Shown: positions 47,852 to 55,881 of the stretch, piece after piece | Position numbering within the stretch: position 1 is the first letter of the stretch | Layout of the letters: each line of letters starts with the position of its first letter | Source: Kribbella sp. NBC_00382 | Lineage (GTDB): Bacteria > Actinomycetota > Actinomycetes > Propionibacteriales > Kribbellaceae | Assembly (NCBI RefSeq): GCF_036067295.1 | Contig: NZ_CP107954.1 | Coordinates: 3,038,001 to 3,102,000 of the forward strand | Direction of reading: 5' to 3' | DNA: 64,000 bases | The notes under the pieces: model-generated | Database searches by the model: none | Told to the model about the DNA's origin: nothing | What the model saw: the letters and a program-made list of their open reading frames with translations, nothing else | Translations under genes and position numbers: made by a program

Positions 47852-48232
47852 CTACTTGCGCCCGACGAACTCGGTGAACTCGGCTTCGATGCGTTCGGCG
47901 TGCCGGACGTAGATGCGGGCGGCGATGTAGACGACGGGGTAGACGATGACGCCGAGCAGGAGCCAGGGGAGCGGGATGCCGAAGATCGGCAGGGTGCGGG
48001 TGGCGGGGACGAGCAGGAAGAGGAGTGGCAGGCCGCCGAGGGTGATGGCGGCACCGGCGATGACGGCGATGGCGAGCCGGAGCTGCGACTGGATCAGCGA
48101 GCTCATGTAGACCTCACCGACCCGCGTCTGCTCGTCGATCTCGCGAGTGCCTGTGTGCGCAGTCATCCGGCGCGCGGCGCTGGTCCGTGGGCTGGTGACC
48201 CTGACCCGGCGCGGTGGTTCCGGAGTACTCAT
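47852..48232 (-). CDS. Small membrane protein, probable symporter partner
   Basis: 126 residues. A charged N-terminus is followed by two membrane helices (about residues 50-73 and 83-105) and a short cytoplasmic end EAEFTEFVGRK. In size, topology and place it mirrors the DUF485 protein that accompanies ActP, and such accessory proteins accompany actinobacterial SSS carriers. The ATG overlaps the response-regulator stop by four bases; Met23 or Met43 could also serve as a start. I infer the partnership from context. Confidence 0.75.
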   Translation of the reverse strand: MSTPEPPRRVRVTSPRTSAARRMTAHTGTREIDEQTRVGEVYMSSLIQSQLRLAIAVIAGAAITLGGLPLLFLLVPATRTLPIFGIPLPWLLLGVIVYPVVYIAARIYVRHAERIEAEFTEFVGRK

Positions 48233-48978
48233 CCGCGCAAGGACGTCGAGCGGACTAGGAGGTCGCGGAGTTCTCGGGTGTGGCGGCGGCTGACGGGGAG
48301 CCAGTCGTCGCCTACTCGGACGGCGCAGCGGCCGCCGTCTACGCGCATCTCGTCGACGTGGGCGAGGGCTACCAAGGTGCTGCGGTGGATGCGGGTGAAG
48401 CCGGCGTCGCGCCAGCGTTCTTCGAGGGTGCTGAGAGGGATCCGGACCAGGTGCGAGTTCTGGCCGGTATGAAGCCTGGCGTAGTCGCCTTGCGCTTCGA
48501 CGTACCGGACGGTGGAGCGCTGGACGAACCGGGTGACGCCGGCCAGCTCGACCGGGATCGTCTCGTCGTCGGTGGTCTCCTCCTGCGGTGGTACTGCGGT
48601 CGGCGTCCCCAGGTTGACCACCCGGCGCACCGCGTCGCTCAGTCGCTCGGCCCGCACCGGTTTCATCACGTAGTCGGCCGCGTCCAGCTCGAAGGCGTCG
48701 ACCGCGTGCTCGTCGTACGCCGTGACGAAGACGATCTGCGGCCGGCTCTTGAAGTTGGACAGGATCCTGGCCAGGACGATCCCGTCGAGGCCGGGCATCT
48801 TGATGTCGCAGAAGACGACGTCCAGGTCGCCGTCCTGCAGGAGCTTCAACGCGTCGGTGCCGTTCGAGGCGGTTTGGATCGAGCCGATCCGGGGGTCCTG
48901 GCGGAGCAGGTAGACCAGCTCGTTGAGCGCCGGCTCCTCGTCGTCAGCGACGAGGGCACGCAGTGGAGAGTCGGTCAT
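48229..48978 (-). CDS. LytTR-family response regulator
   Basis: 249 residues from ATG 48978. The receiver domain has the acidic pocket VADDEEP, the phosphoacceptor Asp58 in VVFCDIKMPGLDG, and the Lys in DYVMKPV. The C-terminal LytTR DNA-binding domain (about 145-245) shows YVEAQGDYARLHT and FTRIHRSTLVAL. A GTG at 49014 in the same frame lies inside the intercistronic hairpin and would add 12 residues; I prefer ATG because the receiver then begins normally. There is no good Shine-Dalgarno, so translation may depend on the upstream RNA structure. It is paired with the histidine kinase upstream. Confidence 0.93.
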   Translation of the reverse strand: MTDSPLRALVADDEEPALNELVYLLRQDPRIGSIQTASNGTDALKLLQDGDLDVVFCDIKMPGLDGIVLARILSNFKSRPQIVFVTAYDEHAVDAFELDAADYVMKPVRAERLSDAVRRVVNLGTPTAVPPQEETTDDETIPVELAGVTRFVQRSTVRYVEAQGDYARLHTGQNSHLVRIPLSTLEERWRDAGFTRIHRSTLVALAHVDEMRVDGGRCAVRVGDDWLPVSRRHTRELRDLLVRSTSLRG

Positions 48979-48989
48979 GGGCCACACAC

Positions 48990-49155
48990 TAGTGCTCCTC
49001 AGGCGATCTGACACGGCACTGGAGGCGCCCAGGCACGCACCTCACGGCACTGGCGAAACGTCCACGATGCTCCGCATCGAGGACGCTCCTCCAGCACCGC
49101 GATGCACGCACCTGGACACCTCCAGCACTCGCGCCAGACCGCCTGAGGAGCACTA
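48990..49155 (-). promoter_or_regulatory. Long intercistronic RNA hairpin between kinase and regulator genes
   Basis: The outer 16 bp (TAGTGCTCCTCAGGCG at 48990-49005, and its complement at 49140-49155) pair perfectly. Pairing continues inward with mismatches to a GATGC-TCC-GCATC centre near 49057-49070, about 78 positions per arm. By hand alignment about 16 of the 21 imperfect positions would be G:U pairs in minus-strand RNA and only about five are true mismatches or gaps. It starts in the kinase stop codon and ends 11 bases before the regulator ATG. Confidence 0.75.
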
Positions 49156-50304
49156 AGCGGACGCATGCACCCCTGAGGAGTATTTGGGCACTCTGAAGCT
49201 GACCTTTGTACCGGCCTCCGGCGCGGTCTCGACCACCAGGCCGTAGGCGTCGCCGTAGACCTGGCGTAGCCGGGCGTCGACGTTGCCCAGGCCGACCGAG
49301 TCGCCGCTCGACTCGCCGGCCAGCGCAGCGCGAATGACCTCGGGGTCGCTGCCGGACCCGTCGTCCTCGACGCTGATCTCGGCCTCGAGCCCGCGGTCCT
49401 GGGCGCGGATGGTGATCCGGCCGACGCCTGAGGTCCCGTCCAGGCCGTGCCTGACAGCGTTCTCGACCAGCGGCTGGACGACCAGGAACGGGATCGCGAC
49501 GGACAGCACCTCGGGCGCGATCAGCAGCGAGACCTTGAGCCGCTCGCCGAACCGGGCCTGCTCCAGTACGAGGTACCGCTCCACATTGCGCAGTTCGTCG
49601 GACAGCGTGGTGAACTCACCGCCGCGGCGCAGCGCGTACCGGGAGAAGTCGGCGAATTCGAGCAGTAGCTCCCGGGCACGCTCCGGATCCGTCCGGACGA
49701 AGGAGGCGATCGCCGCGAGCGCGTTGTAGATGAAGTGCGGGCTGATCTGGGCCCTGAGCGCCCGTAGCTCCGCCTCCATCGCCCGGGTGCGCTCTTTGTT
49801 GAGCTCAGCCAGCTCCACCTGGCCAGAGACCCACCTGGCCACCTCCTCGGTCGCCCGGACGAGTGCTGCCGACGAGCGAGGGCTGTAGGCGACCAGTACC
49901 GCGACTACTCGGTCCTCGGTGACGATGGGCGCTACTACCGCAGTACGGATCGGGCACTGCGGGTCGGCGCAGGCCACGTCATGCACACCCAGTACTGCGG
50001 TCCGCCCGGTCCGCAGGGTGGCCGCCGCGAGTCCTTTGACGTCTCCACGGTGGTTGCTCTCGTACGGGCCGCCGACCCCGTCCCAGGCCAGTACGCCGGA
50101 CGAGTCGCTGATGGCGATGGCCGCAGTACCCAGGAGGTCCCGCAGATGCTTGCTCGCCTTGCCCGCCGCGGCAGGGGTCAGGCCCTCGCGCAGGCTCGGG
50201 GTAGCGAGTGAGGCGGTGTGCAGCGTTGCGTACGTCGCCTTGTCGGCCGAGGTGCCGAAGTGTTTCCGTCGCCGCGCGAACATGCCCCGACGGTAGTCGC
50301 TCAC
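49153..50304 (-). CDS. LytS-type sensor histidine kinase with GAF-like domain
   Basis: 383 residues with no membrane segment. Residues about 50-165 look like a GAF-type sensing domain containing VACADPQCPIRTAVVAP, with two Cys that could bind a metal or react to redox state. The His_kinase domain has the phosphoacceptor His190 in RAQISPHFIYNALAAI, and the ATP-binding part shows QPLVENAVRHGL and VGLGNVDARL. It resembles the LytS/BtsS/YpdA class, but without the membrane part those have. GTG at 50304 overlaps the phosphoesterase stop (GTGA); ATG at 50283 is an alternative. Confidence 0.9.
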   Translation of the reverse strand: MSDYRRGMFARRRKHFGTSADKATYATLHTASLATPSLREGLTPAAAGKASKHLRDLLGTAAIAISDSSGVLAWDGVGGPYESNHRGDVKGLAAATLRTGRTAVLGVHDVACADPQCPIRTAVVAPIVTEDRVVAVLVAYSPRSSAALVRATEEVARWVSGQVELAELNKERTRAMEAELRALRAQISPHFIYNALAAIASFVRTDPERARELLLEFADFSRYALRRGGEFTTLSDELRNVERYLVLEQARFGERLKVSLLIAPEVLSVAIPFLVVQPLVENAVRHGLDGTSGVGRITIRAQDRGLEAEISVEDDGSGSDPEVIRAALAGESSGDSVGLGNVDARLRQVYGDAYGLVVETAPEAGTKVSFRVPKYSSGVHASA

Positions 50305-51032
50305 ACCTCCGAGCGGGGCCTGAACGCCTCTAGTGCCTCAGTGTCGGAGTAGTTGGAGCGCAGGTACCCGTCCAGCCACTCCTCGATCCCTGGGTACGAC
50401 GAGTCCTTGGCAAGCCGGTCGGCAGCGGTCTCGTCGAGCGCAGTACGGCGTAGCTGGACGCCCGCTGGAGTCAGGAGAGCCCAGCTGGCACCGGGTGCGC
50501 CGTACGGCATGCCGACGCTCCCTGCGTTGACCACCAGCCGCCGGTCGACCTGCCGGGCGAAGGGCATGTGCGTATGCCCGCACACAACGGTCCTGACCTC
50601 CTCCGGTACGCCGCTGAGCACCGTCGCCCACCTTGCGATCGGACTGTCGACCAGCACCATCTCCTCGTCGTCGCGGGGAGTCGCATGGCAGAAAAGCGTG
50701 TCGCCGATCGTCACAGTGGTCGGCAGTGTGGAGAGCAACTCGACCTGGTCAGCCCGGAGCTGCGAGGCGGCCCAGGGGCTGACCGGGTCCGGCGGATCGC
50801 CCTTGAACGTCCCACGAGCCATCTCCACCAGCTCCCGGTCCGCATTGCCCCGCACCCAGACGGCCCGCTCGCCCAACCCCACCAGGAGATCCAGCGTCTC
50901 CACCGGCTGCGGCCCACTGGCGATGTCCCCGGCCAGCACGATCAGCTCGGCAGCAACCACGTCCGGCTCGGCCAGTACCGCCTCCAACGCAGGCAGCACC
51001 CCATGAATGTCGGCCAGCACGACTAGATCCAT
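50301..51032 (-). CDS. Calcineurin-like metallophosphoesterase (YfcE/MJ0936 type)
   Basis: 243 residues from ATG 51032. The di-metal motifs appear in order: LADIHG, VLAGDIASG, VRGNADRE, CHATPRD and CGHTHMPF, then the late NAGSVGMPYG. This is the small intracellular phosphodiesterase group that hydrolyses phosphomonoesters or cyclic nucleotides. The C-terminal 50 residues are helical and acidic. The longer frame from 51074 adds a positively charged stretch without a Shine-Dalgarno and is rejected. It lies 60 bp after the last paralogue gene and overlaps the kinase gene by four bases, so it links the two blocks. Confidence 0.9.
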   Translation of the reverse strand: MDLVVLADIHGVLPALEAVLAEPDVVAAELIVLAGDIASGPQPVETLDLLVGLGERAVWVRGNADRELVEMARGTFKGDPPDPVSPWAASQLRADQVELLSTLPTTVTIGDTLFCHATPRDDEEMVLVDSPIARWATVLSGVPEEVRTVVCGHTHMPFARQVDRRLVVNAGSVGMPYGAPGASWALLTPAGVQLRRTALDETAADRLAKDSSYPGIEEWLDGYLRSNYSDTEALEAFRPRSEV

Positions 51033-51092
51033 CTGGCCAGTCTGCCGTCGCCCGGGCAATGTCCGGCCGCTCATTAGCTGCGGGCAGAAGAG

Positions 51093-52286
51093 TCAGCTGC
51101 CGATCTGTACGCCGGTCTTGGTCAACGGGGTCGCCAACTCACAGGCACCCGTACCGACGGTGCAGCGGAGGATCGCCCGCTGGCCGGACTCGTCCTCCCC
51201 GCCGCCGTTCTCTGCGTCAGCGACGATGAGCAGGTGCTGGTCGTCCTCGGGAACGGTGTCGAAGAAACAGCTCGTCCACTCGCGCAGGATCACACCGGTC
51301 AGCCCATCGAGCGCCGAGGCGGTCCTGGAGCAGTAGCCGTCGGCGTACGCGGGTCCGCCGAACGCGGTCCGGCTGTCCGGGGTGAAGCCCTCGACACTGC
51401 TCTCGCAGGTCTTCCAGAGGCGTCTGCCGGTGGCGATCTCGGTGATGTCGGAGCAGGACCCGCCATCCGAGACCAGCCCCATCGAGGCGACCAGCTTGCC
51501 GTCCGCCGAGATGCCGGTGGGCCGACTGATCTTCAGCGGTACACCGTTCGCCGCGCCAGGCTTCCAGGAACGGAGCTCCGAAGGGCTGCCTTCCTTGCTG
51601 CCGGCCTCGTAGTAGACCGTGCCGTTCACCACGGCGAGAACCCGCAGCCCCCACGCTGACGGCAGGTCGAGCTTGTGCTGCTCGAAGCCGCCGTTGTCGG
51701 AGTACAGGGTGCCGCCCTTGAGCTCCTCGCCTTGGCTGCCGATCCGGGTCGTGGAGTACGCCGCCAGGGCTCCGTCATCGCCGGTCACGACCGCGGAGAC
51801 GTCGGGGGTCCGGTGGACGTCCCCGTCTCCCGGCCCGAGTTTGAGCAGTTCGGTTCCCAGCCCCTTGACGACGACCGCGAGCACCACCCCGTTGACCCGG
51901 GCGATCTGATGGATCTGCGCCTTGCCGGGAACCGTCACCGCACCACCCGCGCCGCCACGGACCACCCGGCCGACGAGGTAGGGCAGCTGGGGATCACGGC
52001 CTCTGGGCAGCTTGGCCAGGTCCAGCGTGATCTTGACCGGCCCGGTGGGCTTGTCCGGCGTCTTGCTGGGTGTCGCCGTCGGGGTGGCCGGCGGAGTAGT
52101 ACTAGGCGTTGGGGTCTTAGCGCTGGGAGTGCTCGGTGCGGGGGTGGTGGCGGGTGCGGGCAGCGGAGCCGCGGCCCCGCCGCGGGAGCGGGGGCCCTGG
52201 CCGTAGGCGATGGCCCCGCCGATCACCACCGCCGCGACGGCGACGGAGGCCACGATCACGACCAGCCGGCCGTTCTTCTGCAACAT
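51093..52286 (-). CDS. Array paralogue 6 (last): membrane-anchored exported protein, six-Cys type
   Basis: 397 residues. The N-terminus is a short basic tail, one membrane helix (VVIVASVAVAAVVIGGAIAY) and a Pro/Thr/Ser linker. The outside domain begins LAKLPRGRDPQLPYLVGRVVRGG and ends with six Cys in the order GSC, KTC, GYC, TSC, LRC, GAC around the family core EGFTPDS, REWTSCF and PEDDQHLL. The strand-turn repeats look like a beta-propeller (quinoprotein- or TolB-like), but this is inference. It is the sixth member in transcription order and the one nearest the metallophosphoesterase gene. It ends 60 bp before that gene starts. Confidence 0.8.
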   Translation of the reverse strand: MLQKNGRLVVIVASVAVAAVVIGGAIAYGQGPRSRGGAAAPLPAPATTPAPSTPSAKTPTPSTTPPATPTATPSKTPDKPTGPVKITLDLAKLPRGRDPQLPYLVGRVVRGGAGGAVTVPGKAQIHQIARVNGVVLAVVVKGLGTELLKLGPGDGDVHRTPDVSAVVTGDDGALAAYSTTRIGSQGEELKGGTLYSDNGGFEQHKLDLPSAWGLRVLAVVNGTVYYEAGSKEGSPSELRSWKPGAANGVPLKISRPTGISADGKLVASMGLVSDGGSCSDITEIATGRRLWKTCESSVEGFTPDSRTAFGGPAYADGYCSRTASALDGLTGVILREWTSCFFDTVPEDDQHLLIVADAENGGGEDESGQRAILRCTVGTGACELATPLTKTGVQIGS

Positions 52287-52322
52287 GTCGACGTTCCTAA
52301 CGCGCTGAGGGGGTCGAGACGA

Positions 52323-53474
52323 TCATCGCAGGGCCACGACTTGGTCGACGGCGTTCGCGGTCGAGCGCTCGCACTGGCCGGTGGGGATGCTGCACCGGAT
52401 GATCGCCAGCGTGTAGCCGCCTTGCACCGGGCTGCCCGAGACGACGGCGATCGCCAGCAGATGCTGGTCGTCCTCGGCGACGGCGTCGTGGAAGCAGCCC
52501 TTCCAGGTCCGGATCAGCTTGCCGGTCCGGGCCTCCAAGGCGGTCATCGTGGTCGAGCAGCTCTCAAAGGCAGCCTCGAGACCGACCGCGACCTGGCTGT
52601 CCGGGGTGAATCCGGCCAGCTTGCTGTCGCAGGTGCGCCACAGTTGGCCGCCGGTCGCGATCTCGGTGACAGTGGCGCAACTGCCGTCGTTGAGCACCTT
52701 CAGCGAGGCGGCGATCGTGCCGTCGTTCGCGATCGCGACGGGTGACTCCCCGCCCTTCAGCGACGTCGCTTTCGGCGCACCCGGCTTCCACTGGTAGAGC
52801 GTCTTCGGGCCACCGGACGTGGCGGCCGCCCGGAAGTAGACCGACGCGTTCCGGTACGCCAGTACCTCGACGTCCCAGCTGTTGGTGAGTTCGAGCCGCT
52901 GGGCCGACTCGTCGGTCGTGGCGTACATGTCGCTGCCCTTGATGCGGTCGCCCTTGGCGTCGTACCGGGTGGTCGCGTACGCCACCGCGGCCTGGTCGTC
53001 ACGGCCCACGACGGTCGAGACGCCCGAGGTCTTGGTCACCTCGCCGTACCGGACCTTGATCAAGTCACTGCCGAAGGGCAGCTTGTCCTTGTCCGCGCTG
53101 ACCCGCTCGACGACGGCCAGCGCGGACGTGTTCAGCCGGGCGATGCCCAGGATCGTGCCGGTGCCAGGGATCTTCACCGGGCCACCGGCTCCGCCTCGGA
53201 CCTCTCGGTCGACCAGGTACGGCAACTGCGGCGCCCGGCCTTCGGCCAGCTTCTTCACTGCGACGTCGACGGTGGCAGGCCCGGTGTTGGTGGCAGTACT
53301 GGTCCCACTGGTCGGCTTGCTGCTCGGAGGAGTGCTGCTAGAACCGGGCAGCGGAGCCGCGTCGGCAGTCGAGCCCTCCGGACTCTGCCGGGAGGCGACG
53401 AAGCCGCCCGCCACGACGGCAGCCACTGCGACGGCCGCGACACCGGCGATCAGCCGGCCGTTCCGCTGGTTCAT
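52323..53474 (-). CDS. Array paralogue 5: membrane-anchored exported protein, six-Cys type
   Basis: 383 residues. It has a membrane helix (VAAVAVAAVVAGGFVAS), a linker rich in Ser/Thr, then KKLAEGRAPQLPYLVDREVRGGAGG. The six Cys are GSC, RTC, ESC, KGC, IRC and GQC, with AGFTPDS, RTWKGCF and AEDDQHLL as the conserved core. ATG at 53474 overlaps the upstream paralogue stop by four bases, which sets the start although the frame is open further. It has the same overall plan as its neighbours, with identities mainly in the anchor, the opening block and the Cys core. Confidence 0.8.
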   Translation of the reverse strand: MNQRNGRLIAGVAAVAVAAVVAGGFVASRQSPEGSTADAAPLPGSSSTPPSSKPTSGTSTATNTGPATVDVAVKKLAEGRAPQLPYLVDREVRGGAGGPVKIPGTGTILGIARLNTSALAVVERVSADKDKLPFGSDLIKVRYGEVTKTSGVSTVVGRDDQAAVAYATTRYDAKGDRIKGSDMYATTDESAQRLELTNSWDVEVLAYRNASVYFRAAATSGGPKTLYQWKPGAPKATSLKGGESPVAIANDGTIAASLKVLNDGSCATVTEIATGGQLWRTCDSKLAGFTPDSQVAVGLEAAFESCSTTMTALEARTGKLIRTWKGCFHDAVAEDDQHLLAIAVVSGSPVQGGYTLAIIRCSIPTGQCERSTANAVDQVVALR

Positions 53475-54688
53475 GGCGTCATCCCTGGATCCAGTCGAAG
53501 CGCGGCGTCGCCGGGAGCCACGGCGTACTCGCATGCTCCGGTGGTGATCTCGCACCGGACGAGGGAAGCCCCCGTCACACCCTCCGTGCTGATCAGGAGA
53601 TGCTCGTCGTCCTCGGCGGCCACGTTGGCGAAGAAGCCGGTCCAGGCATGGATCAGCTTGCCGGTCCTGGTGTCCTGCGCCGTGATCCGGACCATCGGGG
53701 TGTCGCCGACGTACCCGCGCCCCAGCGTGACGCCACCACCGGGCGTGAAGTCCATCAGGTCGGTCTTGCAGGCCTTCCAAAGATCCTTGCCGGTGGCAAC
53801 AGTTTGTACGGTCGTGCAGGTACCCGTCGTGGTGTTCCGGCGGGAGGCGGCGTACCGGCCGTCGGCGGACAGCATCGTCGTAGCGGTGACCGCCTTGACC
53901 AGCCTCGGCGTCGCGGTCCCAGGTGTCCACTCGTAGAGCCGCTCGATGTCGCCCGCCTGCTCATCGGTCGACCGGTAGTAGACCTTGCCGTCCAGCAACG
54001 CGACGACCCGCAGGGCGAAGGTGTCGGCGGGGAGAGGAAGGGTTTTCGTCGTACCACCGGCTGGCAGGTAGTGGACGGCGCCACCTCTTGTCCTGATGCC
54101 GTCGGAGTTGACCACGAGCGTCGAGTACGCCGCCGCGGTCCCCTGCCGGTCGGCGACGAGCGTGTCGACGTTTGGCACCTTCCTGATCGGATGCCCCGCG
54201 CCGATGATGAGCAGCTCGTCGTTGACGCCGTCGGTCCCGACGGTCGCGAGCAGGTCGGCGCCGAGCCGGGCGAAGTCCCCGATCCGCTGGCTGCCCGGGA
54301 TCTTGATGGCCGGCCCGCCGCCACGCACCTCGCGACCGGCCAGGTGGATCGCGTCGGTACTCCGGCCTGTGGCCAGGCTGGTCAGCTCCACCGGGATCTC
54401 GACGGGGTTGCCGGTCGACGGCGGCTTGGCCGGAGTACCCGGAGTACCCGGAGTACCTGCAGTGCTAGGCGGTGTGGACGGCGTGATCGACGGTGTGCGT
54501 GACGGCGTAACGATCGGTGTCTCCGACGGCGTGCTGCTCAGGCCGGGCAGCGGAGTCGCGCCGGAGGCCTTGCTTTCAGGGCCCTGCCAGTAGGCGATCG
54601 CGCTGCCGATCACTACCGCGGCGACGGCGACAGAGGCCACTACTGCAACCAATGGGCCGTTCTTGGCCTTTAGTAGCGGCTTGGCCAT
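53471..54688 (-). CDS. Array paralogue 4: membrane-anchored exported protein, four-Cys type
   Basis: 405 residues, the longest member because its linker (TPSRTPSITPSTPPS...) is extended with GTP repeats. The opening block TSLATGRSTDAIHLAGREVRGGG is more diverged than in the others. Four Cys remain (GTC, KAC, VRC, GAC); the middle two are missing, and the core reads MDFTPGG, HAWTGFF and AEDDEHLL. It overlaps the upstream paralogue by one base and the downstream one by four, so the genes are translated as a chain. Confidence 0.8.
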   Translation of the reverse strand: MAKPLLKAKNGPLVAVVASVAVAAVVIGSAIAYWQGPESKASGATPLPGLSSTPSETPIVTPSRTPSITPSTPPSTAGTPGTPGTPAKPPSTGNPVEIPVELTSLATGRSTDAIHLAGREVRGGGPAIKIPGSQRIGDFARLGADLLATVGTDGVNDELLIIGAGHPIRKVPNVDTLVADRQGTAAAYSTLVVNSDGIRTRGGAVHYLPAGGTTKTLPLPADTFALRVVALLDGKVYYRSTDEQAGDIERLYEWTPGTATPRLVKAVTATTMLSADGRYAASRRNTTTGTCTTVQTVATGKDLWKACKTDLMDFTPGGGVTLGRGYVGDTPMVRITAQDTRTGKLIHAWTGFFANVAAEDDEHLLISTEGVTGASLVRCEITTGACEYAVAPGDAALRLDPGMTP

Positions 54689-55881
54689 CAGGAGCTCAGC
54701 AGGAGTCGGCCTGAGCCCACAGGCGTAGCCAGCTCGCAGTCACCGGTACTGACCGCGCAGCGGATGATCGCCGTCTTGGCATTGTCGCCCTCACCGGACG
54801 CGGTCGCCACCATCAGCAGGTGCTCGTCGTCCTCAGGCGTGATGCTCTGCAGGCAGCCCTTCCACTCGCGGAGCAGCTTGCCGGTCTTTGCGTCGAGGGC
54901 CGCCTCTGCCGAGGAGCAGTAGCTGTCGTCACCGGACGGCACCCCGAACACGGTCGCGCCACTGGGGCTGAAGTCGTTGAGGTAGTAGTCGCAGGTCTTC
55001 CAGGACCGCAGCCCGGTGTCGACGGCGGTGACCGCGGAACACGAGCCGGTGTCGTTGATCAGCAGGGCTGTCGCAGCGATCTGCCCGTTGGCCGCCATCT
55101 TCGTCATGGACGCGAGCGACTTCACCAGCGTGGGCCTCGACTCGCCCGGCGACCAGACGTAGGTGCTCCAGGTCGCGCCGCTGCCCAGTACGTTCGAGGA
55201 CTCGAAGTAGACCTTGTCGCCCACGTACGAGAGCACCTTGAAGTTCCAGCGGGTGGTCAGCTTCAGGGCCGTCAGCGACGTGCCGGTGTCGGCGTAGATG
55301 GTTCCGCCCTCGACGGGTCCGTCACCACCTAAGGCGGCGTACGCGGCGCCGCTCTGATCGCTCTTGGCCTCCAGGTGGTTGACGTTCGCGACGCTGGCGA
55401 CGCCGTTCGCGTCCAGGCGCAGTACCTGCGAGCCATTGCCGTTGGTGGTCAGGGCGAGGACGGAGCTGTTCACCCGGGCGACCTGGAGGATGTCGTCCTT
55501 ACCGGGGATGTCGACCTGCCCACCAGCACCGCTACTGACCTGGCGGCCGCTGAGGTACGGGATCTGGGGCTGTCGCCCGGTGGGGAGTTTGCTGACGGCC
55601 AGGGTGATCTTGGTCGGCCCGGTCAAGGTCGGGCCGCTGGTCGGAGCCGGCGGTGTGCTGGTCGGCGGTGTCGACGGCTTGAGGGTAGGCGTGACGGATG
55701 GAGGCTTCGGGGTGCTCTTGGACGGAGTCGTCGTCGGGGTGATCGAGGCAGGGAGCGGCGCAGCGTCGGCAACATTGGCGGAATGCGGGACCTGGCGATA
55801 GGCGATGGTGCCGCCCAGTACGACGGCAGCGACCGTCACGGCGGCGACCAGGGCCACCAGGAGACCGTTCTGCCGCCTCAT
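54688..55881 (-). CDS. Array paralogue 3: membrane-anchored exported protein, six-Cys type
   Basis: 397 residues. It has the helix LVALVAAVTVAAVVLGGTIAY, a Pro-rich linker (SVTPTLKPSTPPTSTPP) and then SKLPTGRQPQIPYLSGRQVSSGAGG. The six Cys are GSC, KTC, SYC, KGC, IRC and GDC, with NDFSPSG, REWKGCL and PEDDEHLL. ATG at 55881 overlaps the upstream stop (ATGA). Compared with the four-Cys members, the insertion that carries the third Cys (GDDSYCSS) is present. Confidence 0.8.
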   Translation of the reverse strand: MRRQNGLLVALVAAVTVAAVVLGGTIAYRQVPHSANVADAAPLPASITPTTTPSKSTPKPPSVTPTLKPSTPPTSTPPAPTSGPTLTGPTKITLAVSKLPTGRQPQIPYLSGRQVSSGAGGQVDIPGKDDILQVARVNSSVLALTTNGNGSQVLRLDANGVASVANVNHLEAKSDQSGAAYAALGGDGPVEGGTIYADTGTSLTALKLTTRWNFKVLSYVGDKVYFESSNVLGSGATWSTYVWSPGESRPTLVKSLASMTKMAANGQIAATALLINDTGSCSAVTAVDTGLRSWKTCDYYLNDFSPSGATVFGVPSGDDSYCSSAEAALDAKTGKLLREWKGCLQSITPEDDEHLLMVATASGEGDNAKTAIIRCAVSTGDCELATPVGSGRLLLSS

